Shown here piece by piece: positions 1 through 7,061 of a stretch of 13,260 nucleotides of DNA. Made by a program: the position numbers and the translations under genes. This DNA comes from an uncultured Phascolarctobacterium sp. (lineage in GTDB: Bacteria; Bacillota; Negativicutes; Acidaminococcales; Acidaminococcaceae). Every line of letters starts with the position of its first letter. Positions within the stretch are counted from its first letter, which is position 1. A model generated the notes under the pieces. The model saw nothing but the letters and a program-made list of their open reading frames with translations, did not search any database and was not told where the DNA came from. The stretch is from contig CAMFZA010000020.1 of the NCBI GenBank assembly GCA_946002345.1, forward strand, positions 1-13,260. Direction: 5' to 3'.

Positions 1-63
1 ACTACTTGAGAGATAGAGCTTCTGCAGCAAAAATATCGGCACTGTAAGAAGGGTAATGGCAAT

Positions 64-954
64 GTGCCGCCACCGGTGGAATATCGCCCCCTGATTAAGG
101 GACAGCTGAGTCTAGATGATGTGGTAGTAAACATGCCCACGGTTCCGGAAATGGGTGAGAGCGAGAGCAATTTTGGCCTTGATGTAAAGGTGGACTTGGG
201 TAACAAAATTCACCTTTATAATAGTTATTTGTATGATATTTGGCTTAGTGGTGGTATTCATGCCAAGGGCAGCACACGCTTCCCCATTGTGGATGGCACT
301 ATCAAGGCAGAAAAGGGCACTATTTCTTACCTGCGCACTGATTTTAAGCTGCGTGACGCTAGCCTTGTTTGGGTGGAGCCGGGTACCTTCTTACCCAATG
401 TTAATTTGGAAAGCACCGCTCGCTTTAGCCGGTATCGTATTTACATGAAGGTTAATGGTCCTGTGGAAAAAATGGACTTGATATTGGCCAGTGACCCACC
501 CCTAGAACGAAACACCATTGTGCGTATGCTGACTCTGCAGCGTGATGAAGCTGGTAGTACCGCGGTTACGAGGGACGATATGAGCAATCTGATGACTGCG
601 GGACTGCAAATGACGGTTTTAGGGGACGTGGAAACCTGGATTAAGCAGACCTTGGGCCTGGACCAGTTCCGTATTTACACGGGCAAGGTGCGCTCCGGCA
701 TCGGCTTTGCAAGCGCTAAGGACCGCAGTCAGGACTTGACTACGGACGAACGCAATCAGTATAATGTATTGGTAAGTAAATATTTGAATAATAATTTCAT
801 GGTTGGCTATACTAGTAGCTTTGATGCCCTTGACAGGAGTGTATTCGGGCAGTACGATATTAGTAGGCACATGAATATAACCTATTCCAGAAGCTATGAC
901 CTGAATGATAAAGCAGATAATTGGTATGGTCTGGAATATAAAATAACTTTTTAA
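64..954 (+). CDS. tamB: TamB-like translocation/assembly module protein, C-terminal domain (split or frameshifted gene)
   Basis: The 296 residues look like the C-terminal domain of TamB (DUF490 family), an inner-membrane-anchored periplasmic protein that works with an Omp85-type barrel in outer-membrane transport and assembly. What I see is repeated short beta-strands, the stretch GTISYLRTDFKLRDA, then SDPPLERNTIVRMLTL, and a beta-rich end typical of this domain. Full TamB proteins usually exceed 1000 residues, so most of the protein is missing here. In this frame a TGA sits at 7-9, and the first usual start codon is GTG 64, with a poorly spaced GAAGGG at 48-53. The frame of positions 3-44 runs into TAA at 45-47; dropping one base there would join it smoothly to this frame. 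I infer a frameshift, real or from assembly, rather than a true short gene. The sigma factor gene follows 32 bases later. Confidence 0.75.
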   Translation: MPPPVEYRPLIKGQLSLDDVVVNMPTVPEMGESESNFGLDVKVDLGNKIHLYNSYLYDIWLSGGIHAKGSTRFPIVDGTIKAEKGTISYLRTDFKLRDASLVWVEPGTFLPNVNLESTARFSRYRIYMKVNGPVEKMDLILASDPPLERNTIVRMLTLQRDEAGSTAVTRDDMSNLMTAGLQMTVLGDVETWIKQTLGLDQFRIYTGKVRSGIGFASAKDRSQDLTTDERNQYNVLVSKYLNNNFMVGYTSSFDALDRSVFGQYDISRHMNITYSRSYDLNDKADNWYGLEYKITF

Positions 955-986
955 ATTTTGTAATATTATGGAAGGGAGGTGCAAGC

Positions 987-1622
987 ATGCTGCAAAGCTA
1001 TCTGGAGGAGCTGCGCAAAACGCCGCTATTGGAGCCGGAGGAGGAGCAGAAGTTATGGGAGCAGGCAGCCAAGGGAAATTTGGCTGCCCATCAAAGGCTT
1101 ATGACCAGCTATCAGCCCTTAGTCTTCAAAATTGCCACCAGCTTTAAGCTGGGTGAGGCCGAGACCATGGAGCTAATCCAGGAAGGTATGGTAGGCCTTT
1201 TAGAAGCGGCAGAAAGCTATGATTATACTCGTCAAGTGGCCTTCAGCTTGTTTGCTTCCTTCCGTATTAAGGGTAGTATGGTGGATTATTTGCGCCATAG
1301 CGATAGGAAGGGACTCCTGTATTTGGACAGCGAAATCAGCCAGGGATTTACCTTGAGTGATGCGTTGCCCTCGGAGTTAGCTACGCCCACGGAGCTTACA
1401 GAACAAAAGCTGTTGCAGGAGAAGGTGGCCCAGGCCATGGACCGCTTGCCCGTGAAGGAGCAGCAGGTGCTGCAGGGCATGTATTTGGAGGATAGACCGG
1501 CTCAGGCTGTGGCAGAGGCAATTGATGTGAGCTTGGGGCATGTCTATCGCTTGCAAAAGCAGGGGGTGCGCCGCATCCGCGGTATGCTTGCCCGCTTCAT
1601 GCATGATTTTAACAAAGAATAA
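987..1622 (+). CDS. Small sigma-70 family RNA polymerase sigma factor
   Basis: This 211-residue protein directs RNA polymerase to promoters. Residues 1-31 resemble sigma region 1.2 (YLEEL, then LEPEEEQKLWEQAAKGN). Residues 40-105 match region 2, with QEGMVGLLEAAESYD followed by FASFRIKGSMVDYLR, the core-binding and -10 recognition part. Residues 153-200 match region 4, with a helix-turn-helix around AVAEAIDVSLGHVYRL that would read the -35 element. Region 3 is almost absent, as in compact alternative sigma factors. It is not the housekeeping factor, which is much longer. The start is set by GGGAGGT at 974-980, six bases before ATG 987. It sits between tamB and a membrane protein just upstream of bamA, which suggests, by inference only, a role in envelope gene control. 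I cannot assign it to a named sigma subgroup with certainty. Confidence 0.88.
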   Translation: MLQSYLEELRKTPLLEPEEEQKLWEQAAKGNLAAHQRLMTSYQPLVFKIATSFKLGEAETMELIQEGMVGLLEAAESYDYTRQVAFSLFASFRIKGSMVDYLRHSDRKGLLYLDSEISQGFTLSDALPSELATPTELTEQKLLQEKVAQAMDRLPVKEQQVLQGMYLEDRPAQAVAEAIDVSLGHVYRLQKQGVRRIRGMLARFMHDFNKE

Positions 1623-1683
1623 AAAGATATCTAAAGTCCAAAAGGATAGAGATTTAGCGTAAATAAAAGAAAATACGATAAAA

Positions 1684-1711
1684 ACAGTGCTAATTGCAAA
1701 AAATGCACTGT
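1684..1711. repeat. Inverted repeat ACAGTGC...GCACTGT in the gap after the sigma gene
   Basis: A perfect 7-base inverted repeat (1684-1690 and 1705-1711) is separated by 14 AT-rich bases. No T-run follows on the + strand, so it does not look like an intrinsic terminator for the sigma gene. It lies about 70 bases upstream of the next start codon and just before a promoter-like element, so an operator for a dimeric regulator is possible. This is inference from position and symmetry only. Confidence 0.4.
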
Positions 1712-1717
1712 GAAAAT

Positions 1718-1749
1718 CTGCAAAAAACTATGACTTTAGCTACTATAGT
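1718..1749 (+). promoter_or_regulatory. Candidate promoter upstream of the single-pass membrane protein gene
   Basis: CTGCAAAAAA (1718-1727) is followed by ACTATAGT (1742-1749). Read as CTGCAA, a 17-base spacer and TACTAT it is a weak sigma-70-like promoter with only four matches in the -10 box. What raises it above noise is that nearly the same pair, with almost the same spacing, occurs upstream of lpxA at 10902-10934. The 156-base gap (1623-1778) holds this element and the inverted repeat; I see nothing else in it. Confidence 0.35.
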
Positions 1750-1778
1750 TGTGATTACGAGCGGAAGGGGGTATTTTC

Positions 1779-2288
1779 ATGGCGCAGCCCGGTAACTCTG
1801 TGTTTCGTCGCATTCGCTCTGTGAAGAGCAGCTTGGACAATGCGGAGCAGAGTTTTTTGGATAATAAGGATATACGCGGCGAGCTGGACTTGATGCTGGC
1901 TGAAGCCGAGCTGAAAAATTTGCGCCAGAAAAAGGATGTACCCTGGAGCTGGAATAGGCAGCTGCTTGCTGCCTGTGCAGCAGTGATGCTGGTCTTGGCC
2001 AGTGTGGGAGGCTGGTATTTTGCTCGTGGACATTATAAGCAGCCTGCTAAAGCAGCTGTACCACCGGTGCAAGGCAGCCTTGAGCAGCAGAGAAGCCCTG
2101 TTGCCCCTATAGTGATGGAAAAAGTGGTTGCTAAGCAATCACCGCAGGCGGCACCGGCACCTGCACAACAAACGCAGATAAGCTCTGGGAAAGAGCTCCC
2201 TCAGGAGCAGGCCCAGGTTTCCATATCCAAAGCTGATTTGCACAAATTAGTGCGGTCAGCGCGAGTTGAGTTGAGTAACTCGAAATAA
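1779..2288 (+). CDS. Uncharacterised single-pass membrane protein with Pro/Ala/Gln-rich periplasmic tail
   Basis: I do not recognise this 169-residue protein. Residues 1-58 are charged and probably helical (around GELDLMLAEAELKNLRQKK) with no signal peptide. Residues 61-82 form one hydrophobic segment (LLAACAAVMLVLASVGGWYF). Residues 85-150 are rich in proline, alanine and glutamine, ending in a short helix-like tail (SKADLHKLVRSARVEL). Positive charges before the segment suggest the N-terminus is in the cytoplasm and the tail in the periplasm. That layout resembles many membrane anti-sigma factors and also envelope-spanning linker proteins; position after a sigma gene makes the first attractive but no known anti-sigma motif is visible. 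The start is set by GAAGGGGG (1764-1771), seven bases before ATG 1779. Its stop lies 20 bases before the bamA start, so the two are likely co-transcribed. Confidence 0.8.
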   Translation: MAQPGNSVFRRIRSVKSSLDNAEQSFLDNKDIRGELDLMLAEAELKNLRQKKDVPWSWNRQLLAACAAVMLVLASVGGWYFARGHYKQPAKAAVPPVQGSLEQQRSPVAPIVMEKVVAKQSPQAAPAPAQQTQISSGKELPQEQAQVSISKADLHKLVRSARVELSNSK

Positions 2289-2308
2289 TGCGAAGGAGGA
2301 CTTCATTG

Positions 2309-4168
2309 ATGAAAAAGACCTTATGGCAGCCCATGGCAGTGGGCCTGGCAGCATTGCTGCTGGCTATGCCTGTTTATGCTGAAAACACCCAGGCACCTGA
2401 TGAAGCTGCCACTCCGGCAGCTCAGACTGCTCCGGCGCAGAAGGAAGAAAATAAACTGGCTCCCTATTTGGGTAAGAAGACTACCATGCCGACCATTGCC
2501 GGTAATGAGGCACTTAGCGCGGAAGACCTCGCTGCTGCCGTGAAAACCAAGCAGGGCATGGAGTTTACCGAAGAGGGTTTGAGCCAGGACTTGAGTGCTA
2601 TTTATGATTTGGGTTGGTTCTATGATATGCATCCTGAATTTAAGCTGGTGCCCGAGGGCGTCCAGATTATTTATCACGTGTTGGAAAATCCCGTGTACAA
2701 GGATGTCAAGGTGAACGGCAACACTGTTATTGATGGCAAAAAGGTGGATGCCTGCTTCGATTTAGAAAAGGATAAAATTGCTAATCTCAAACAAATTAAT
2801 AAGTGCGTGCAAAAGCTGGAGGAGGAATATCGTTCCAACGGCTACATTTTGGCTCGTGTGACAGTTGTGCATATGGAGCAGGATGGTACCCTGCAGGTTA
2901 CTGTTAACGAGGGCTTGGTAGAAGGCTTTAAGGTTAAGGGTAACAAAAAGTGTAAGGATTATGTTATTACCCGTGAAATGAAGTTGAAGCCCGGTAAACC
3001 ATTCAATGCCAAGGATGCTCGTCGCAGCATGCAGCGTGTGTACAACTTGGGTTATTTTGAAGATGTCAACGTTAAGCTGAACCCCGGTCGGGAGCCTAAC
3101 TCCGTGGAAGTGGAAATCGACGTAGTCGAAATGAACACTGGTACCTTTGGTATCGGCGCTGGCTACAGCAACGCAGATGGCTTCGTAGGTATGGTTTCTA
3201 TTGGCGATAAGAACTTCCGTGGCACTGGCGACAAGATTAATATTCGTTGGGAATTTGGCGGCGAGGATAACAAGAACTATGACTTCAGCTACACTCGTCC
3301 CTGGTTGGATGACAAGGAAACTGCAGCCACCATCAATCTCTACGATATCACTAATGAATATGCTGACTATGATATTAACGGCGACGAAATTGCTCGCTAC
3401 GACAAAAAGCGTCGTGGTCAGGAGCTGACCTTCAGCCGCAAGACTGACAATGAGTTTATCAGCAACTACATAACCCTGAAGAATCGTGACGATATCTATA
3501 AGGGTGAAGCTGATGGCTATGAAGGCGATAAAGAGCAATACTACGAAGAGCAGTTCAATACTAGTGGTAAGTATCATCCTGAATGGATGCCTAATACTGC
3601 TGAAGAACGCCGCAAGGAAAACTTTGGTACCACTCGCTCCATTACGCTGGGTCGCATTTTTGATTCCCGTGACAATGTTTACGATCCCCATGAGGGCAAA
3701 CGCATGGCCTACAGCGTGGAATGGGCTGGCGGCTTAGGCGGTGACTTCGACTTTACTAAATTTACTGCTGATTGGCGCTACTATTATCGTGCCGGTGGTG
3801 AAAGTGTTTGGGCCTTGAACCTGGGTGCAGGCTATGCTGATGGCGATATGCCCCTATCTCAACGCTTCTCCATGGGTGGTAGCGATACCCTGCGTGGCTA
3901 CGAGGATGACCAATTCCGTGGCAACAGCATGGTGAAGGCAACCTTGGAATATCGCTTCCCCATTGTGAAGAAGGTTCAGGGCGTGCTCTTTACGGATAAT
4001 GGCTATGCTTGGGACAAACGTCATGAGGATGAATTTGACTTTGGCCTGATTAAGAATAGCTATGGTGTGGGCCTGCGTATTAACTCCCCGCTGGGTCCTG
4101 TAAAACTGGATTATGGCTATGGTGAGGACGGTGGCAAGTTCCACTTTAGCTTTGGTGGTCAGTTCTAA
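2309..4168 (+). CDS. bamA: BamA, outer membrane protein assembly factor (Omp85 family)
   Basis: BamA is the core of the Bam complex, which folds and inserts beta-barrel proteins into the outer membrane. Residues 1-24 form a Sec signal peptide (cut after PVYA), followed by an Ala/Pro/Gln-rich linker to about residue 58. Three POTRA domains follow, roughly 60-126, 128-203 and 205-275, then a barrel from about 278 to 619. L528-R529-G530-Y531 matches the conserved (V/I/L)RG(F/Y) loop-6 motif of Omp85 barrels, and the protein ends in phenylalanine, like a beta-signal. At 619 residues it is shorter than E. coli BamA (about 810, five POTRAs). AGGAGG at 2294-2299 fixes the start at ATG 2309; ATG 2288 upstream lacks a ribosome site and would spoil the signal peptide. 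Three cysteines (149, 166, 215) lie in the POTRA region and none that I see in the barrel. Confidence 0.96.
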   Translation: MKKTLWQPMAVGLAALLLAMPVYAENTQAPDEAATPAAQTAPAQKEENKLAPYLGKKTTMPTIAGNEALSAEDLAAAVKTKQGMEFTEEGLSQDLSAIYDLGWFYDMHPEFKLVPEGVQIIYHVLENPVYKDVKVNGNTVIDGKKVDACFDLEKDKIANLKQINKCVQKLEEEYRSNGYILARVTVVHMEQDGTLQVTVNEGLVEGFKVKGNKKCKDYVITREMKLKPGKPFNAKDARRSMQRVYNLGYFEDVNVKLNPGREPNSVEVEIDVVEMNTGTFGIGAGYSNADGFVGMVSIGDKNFRGTGDKINIRWEFGGEDNKNYDFSYTRPWLDDKETAATINLYDITNEYADYDINGDEIARYDKKRRGQELTFSRKTDNEFISNYITLKNRDDIYKGEADGYEGDKEQYYEEQFNTSGKYHPEWMPNTAEERRKENFGTTRSITLGRIFDSRDNVYDPHEGKRMAYSVEWAGGLGGDFDFTKFTADWRYYYRAGGESVWALNLGAGYADGDMPLSQRFSMGGSDTLRGYEDDQFRGNSMVKATLEYRFPIVKKVQGVLFTDNGYAWDKRHEDEFDFGLIKNSYGVGLRINSPLGPVKLDYGYGEDGGKFHFSFGGQF

Positions 4169-4196
4169 TCAGTAAGAATTAGGAGCAGATGCTGCT

Positions 4197-5465
4197 ATGA
4201 AGCTGAATAAGATTATTATTTTTGCTGCAATGACATGCTTGCCATTGCAGCAAGCTTTTTCTGCCCCCATTGAAGATGTTGCTGTGCGGGTTGTGGATAC
4301 TGGTGGCGGGACCAGTGAGGTGCTGCTACAAAAGATGAGCAGTAGTATGCAGGTGGTGGCGGATCAGTTGTTTGTAGATAAGGATGATGGCGCCATTGCC
4401 GCTGCCTCTGGGGACTACAAGCGCCTATTGACAGAAATTGGCGAGCGCGTCTTTACGGGCTACGAGCTGGTTGATGTGCGCCTTGAGGCTGCGCCCCATA
4501 CAAGGATTACCCTCTTTGCGAGGCCTTGGAGCGCTACCATAAGCCAGCCGGTGATGGATTTACAGTTTTCCGGTGTAGAGCCACAAACAGCGGCCCTGCT
4601 GGCCCGGAGTGTGCCCAAACTGCAGGAGCAGCTGGAGTCTGCCATTAGTGGCGCAAGTGTGGATGCGGGCGATTGGGCCGGAGGCGTTTTGCGGCGTATG
4701 GTGCGTAGCCGTCTGGAGGAAGCCTTGCCCGAGTTTCGGGCAGCGGTGGATGTGCTGCAGGAGGGGGAGCGAACCCTGGTGCAGGTGGTTATCTATCCTG
4801 TGGGGCAGCTGGTGACCAATATTAAGTACGAACTGCGCAGTGAGGCCATCCCCAATATTCTTCTCATGGATCTCAAGTATAAATATGCCGCTGAATGTGA
4901 CAAGCTACGTGGCTTGCCTGTGGCTTATGTGCAGCACCATCGTCAGGAGCTGGAGCAGCTGCTCACCCAAAAGCTTTTGGCAGAGCAGGCTGTGCAGGAG
5001 TTTGGACTGCAGCCAGTGGTAAAGCTGGAGCCTGCGGCCAATATGGCTGTGAGCATTATGATTAACTCGGACAAATACAAGGTATGGTTTGAGGGTTATG
5101 GTGATGTGGGTCGCGAAAGCGAAAATCTTTCCGGCAAAGCCCATCTTGGTAAGTTTATATCTGGTCGGGATGAGGTGTTTGGTGAGGCCGAGGTGATTTT
5201 GGACCATGTGGATTGGCGCTTTGGCACCGGCTATTCCCATTATTGGGGCAAGAGCGTGTGGAGCTTCACTCGGCGCATCCCTGTGGGAGATAACGAGTAT
5301 CGGTTGGAATATAATTTAAGTCCCAAATGGCGCTTGCGTACAGATCATTTTTCCTCTGCTAATCGTAACGAGTTTGGTGTGCGTTATCGCATTCATGAGT
5401 TCCTCAGTGCGGAATATGTGTATGGGGGCGACGAATTCTATTTGCGTATTATAGGAAATTTGTAA
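4197..5465 (+). CDS. Uncharacterised secreted protein with beta-rich C-terminus, downstream of bamA
   Basis: I do not recognise this 422-residue family. Residues 1-23 are a clear Sec signal peptide with a probable cut after AFSA. The middle (about 115-290) alternates strands and amphipathic helices in a way that could be two POTRA-like units: strand VMDLQFSG, helices to about 180, strands AAVDVLQEG and LVQVVIYP, then a similar pattern through IKYELRSE to VKLEPA and MAVSIMIN. From about 294 on, short amphipathic strands with aromatic residues (YKVWFEGYGDV, WRFGTGYSHYW, YRLEYNLS, FGVRYRIHEF) resemble a small outer-membrane barrel or beta-sheet. The position, 28 bases after bamA, fits an accessory role in outer-membrane assembly. 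AGGAG at 4181-4185 is the ribosome site, 11 bases before the ATG. Function is unknown; the POTRA and barrel reading is inference from strand pattern only. Confidence 0.85.
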   Translation: MKLNKIIIFAAMTCLPLQQAFSAPIEDVAVRVVDTGGGTSEVLLQKMSSSMQVVADQLFVDKDDGAIAAASGDYKRLLTEIGERVFTGYELVDVRLEAAPHTRITLFARPWSATISQPVMDLQFSGVEPQTAALLARSVPKLQEQLESAISGASVDAGDWAGGVLRRMVRSRLEEALPEFRAAVDVLQEGERTLVQVVIYPVGQLVTNIKYELRSEAIPNILLMDLKYKYAAECDKLRGLPVAYVQHHRQELEQLLTQKLLAEQAVQEFGLQPVVKLEPAANMAVSIMINSDKYKVWFEGYGDVGRESENLSGKAHLGKFISGRDEVFGEAEVILDHVDWRFGTGYSHYWGKSVWSFTRRIPVGDNEYRLEYNLSPKWRLRTDHFSSANRNEFGVRYRIHEFLSAEYVYGGDEFYLRIIGNL

Positions 5466-5471
5466 CGTTTC

Positions 5472-5500
5472 TTGAATAAATGGCCCTAGGCTGTTATAAT
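5472..5500 (+). promoter_or_regulatory. Strong sigma-70-type promoter before the first ompH gene
   Basis: TTGAAT (5472-5477), a 17-base spacer and a perfect TATAAT (5495-5500) form the best promoter in the window. TG at 5492-5493 also gives an extended -10. It starts seven bases after the stop of the preceding gene, so the three Skp-like genes can be transcribed separately from bamA. This is a sequence match, not a measured start. Confidence 0.8.
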
Positions 5501-5554
5501 AGTCTATATATGTGTAGTTAACAAATTTTTATTCAAAAGGTAGGTATTTTGATC

Positions 5555-6040
5555 ATGATGCAGCAATTGCGTAATCCTAAAAATGTGAAGCTAGTTTCTC
5601 TATTCGTAGCAGCTATTTTTGTCCTGGGCTGCTTTGCTCTGTCCTTGACCCAAAGTGGTTTTGGCAGAAGTGCTTCTGCTGCCCCCAGTGAGTCCGCCGT
5701 AGGCGTGGTTAATTACCAAATGCTGATAGCGCAGGCTCCGGACATTAGGGATGTGGATGCAGCTATGAAGACGGAAATCGAGAATGCTCAAAAAGAGTTT
5801 GAAGAAAAGTCCAAATCCATGAATGATGTGGAGAAGCGTCGTTATTATACCCAAACTCAAGAGCGTTTGCAGAATAAGCAAAAGGAGCTTATGGACCCTG
5901 TAATGAAGAAGATTGAAGCTGCTATTAAAAAGGTGGCTGACAAAAAGGGCTTGGCAGTGGTCGTAGAAAAGAGCACTGTGGTTTATGGTGGTACCGATAT
6001 TACTGATGAGGTAGCAAAATCTCTGCAGGCAGGTAAATAA
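5555..6040 (+). CDS. OmpH/Skp family periplasmic chaperone, first copy
   Basis: Skp (OmpH) proteins form trimers with long helical arms that hold unfolded outer-membrane proteins in the periplasm. This 161-residue copy has a hydrophobic segment at residues 11-31, then a short linker with a possible signal peptidase site after SASA (residue 42). The mature part has the family form: a first strand (VGVVNYQMLI), long charged helices at about 65-128, and the C-terminal strand and turn DKKGLAVVVEK followed by GGTDITDEVAKSL, a hallmark of OmpH. The hydrophobic segment is preceded by a ten-residue charged head, so it could stay as a membrane anchor. The start is uncertain by two codons: ATG 5555 and ATG 5558 are adjacent, and TTG 5549 is also in frame; AGG at 5542-5544 favours 5555. 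It is the first gene after the strong promoter. Confidence 0.9.
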   Translation: MMQQLRNPKNVKLVSLFVAAIFVLGCFALSLTQSGFGRSASAAPSESAVGVVNYQMLIAQAPDIRDVDAAMKTEIENAQKEFEEKSKSMNDVEKRRYYTQTQERLQNKQKELMDPVMKKIEAAIKKVADKKGLAVVVEKSTVVYGGTDITDEVAKSLQAGK

Positions 6041-6105
6041 GCTTTTCCCTTCATCTGAAAAAAGCAAGTGTAGGGTTGAAGGGTGTTCATGTAAAGGAGG
6101 CTTTC

Positions 6106-7041
6106 ATGGACAGAGGCCGTATAGGAAAATTGAGCCTGCTTGTGGCAGGCGTTCTGCTTATTTCTGCTTGTGGCAAGGATCCTCAGGCTCCTGTGGGACC
6201 GGACAAGATAGCTGTTCTTGATTGGCAGCGAGCTGAGCTCAGCCATCCTGCCTACAAAAAGTTGGAGCTGGGTGAGAAAATTCTCAAGGATTTGCTGGAA
6301 AAGCGTAAGGCCCAGGAGAATTTGGCCAAGGCTCAGCTGGGCAGTCTGGATAAGCTGCGCACTTTACGCAAGCTCAGCGAGGCCGGCTATTGGCAGGCTG
6401 ATTTAAGCACTCATATGGTGGAGCTGCGGGAAAGAGAAAACAAGAAGCTCCATGATTATGCCGCTAAGGTTGAGGCTAAGGTGGATGCAGGCTTGGCTCC
6501 GCGGAAAAAGGCCATTGAGGATAGCTATCAGCTAGAGATTTTTAATCTGCGTGCACAATTAGAATCAGTAAAAATGCGGCACAGTGAAAGAGAAGCCGTG
6601 GAGGCTAAATTGAAGGATGCTCAGCATAAGAGGGGCAGGGAGATTATGGCCTTGCAGGCAGAGAAGCAGGAGCTCATGGAGGCAGAGCTGGCCCCATATC
6701 GGGAGGCTATGCAGCAGCGCATGGCTCAGTCTGCAGAAGCATATCACGAGCAGATTTTGCGGCAAAGAGAGGGCAAGGATGAGCGAGAGCAGGAGATGCT
6801 CAGCGCCGCGCCCAAGGCTTTGCATAATGCTTTAGCCATTATGGATAGGGAGATTGATAAGCAGCGGGAAAAGAACGACCAGCTGCACAAGCAAATTGAA
6901 AGTGATATCTCCAGCCAGGCTGCGCGTTTGGCTCATGAAAAAGGCTATAGTGTCATTTTTAAGAAGTATAAGGTTAATGTCAGCGCAGCTGATATTACCA
7001 CACCAGTGATGGAAAATTTGGCAAAACAAGCAAAAGAATAA
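6106..7041 (+). CDS. Long OmpH/Skp-like lipoprotein, second copy
   Basis: This 311-residue protein is about twice the usual Skp length. Residues 1-22 form a lipoprotein signal ending in the lipobox ISAC, with C22 as the probable lipidated residue. After it comes an OmpH-like first strand (KIAVLDWQRAEL, about 32-43), then some 200 residues of nearly continuous charged helix predicted to be coiled coil, and an OmpH-like end (EKGYSVIFKKYKVNV, then ADITTPVMENLAK). The ends match the family and the insertion is in the helical arms, so I infer extra-long tentacles on a membrane-anchored chaperone. AAAGGAGG (6093-6100), five bases before ATG 6106, sets the start; the in-frame TTG 6076 has no such site and would put ten extra residues before the signal. 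It lies 65 bases after the first copy. Confidence 0.88.
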   Translation: MDRGRIGKLSLLVAGVLLISACGKDPQAPVGPDKIAVLDWQRAELSHPAYKKLELGEKILKDLLEKRKAQENLAKAQLGSLDKLRTLRKLSEAGYWQADLSTHMVELRERENKKLHDYAAKVEAKVDAGLAPRKKAIEDSYQLEIFNLRAQLESVKMRHSEREAVEAKLKDAQHKRGREIMALQAEKQELMEAELAPYREAMQQRMAQSAEAYHEQILRQREGKDEREQEMLSAAPKALHNALAIMDREIDKQREKNDQLHKQIESDISSQAARLAHEKGYSVIFKKYKVNVSAADITTPVMENLAKQAKE

Positions 7042-7061
7042 TATAAGTGAGGTTATAAAAA

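Noticed and set aside
2288..2308. Earlier in-frame ATG for bamA at 2288
   Set aside because: It overlaps the previous stop, has no ribosome site, and puts MRRRTSL before a complete signal peptide; AGGAGG at 2294-2299 serves ATG 2309.
2762..3691. A 309-codon open frame on the minus strand inside bamA
   Set aside because: It lies wholly opposite a well-supported gene, its product is a low-complexity run of Ile/Val/Thr-rich residues as expected from the antisense of a barrel gene, and no ribosome site was found.
6047..6083. Inverted repeat CCCTTCA/TGAAGGG between the first two ompH genes
   Set aside because: The 23-base loop is long and no T-run follows, so it is not a convincing terminator; chance is likely.
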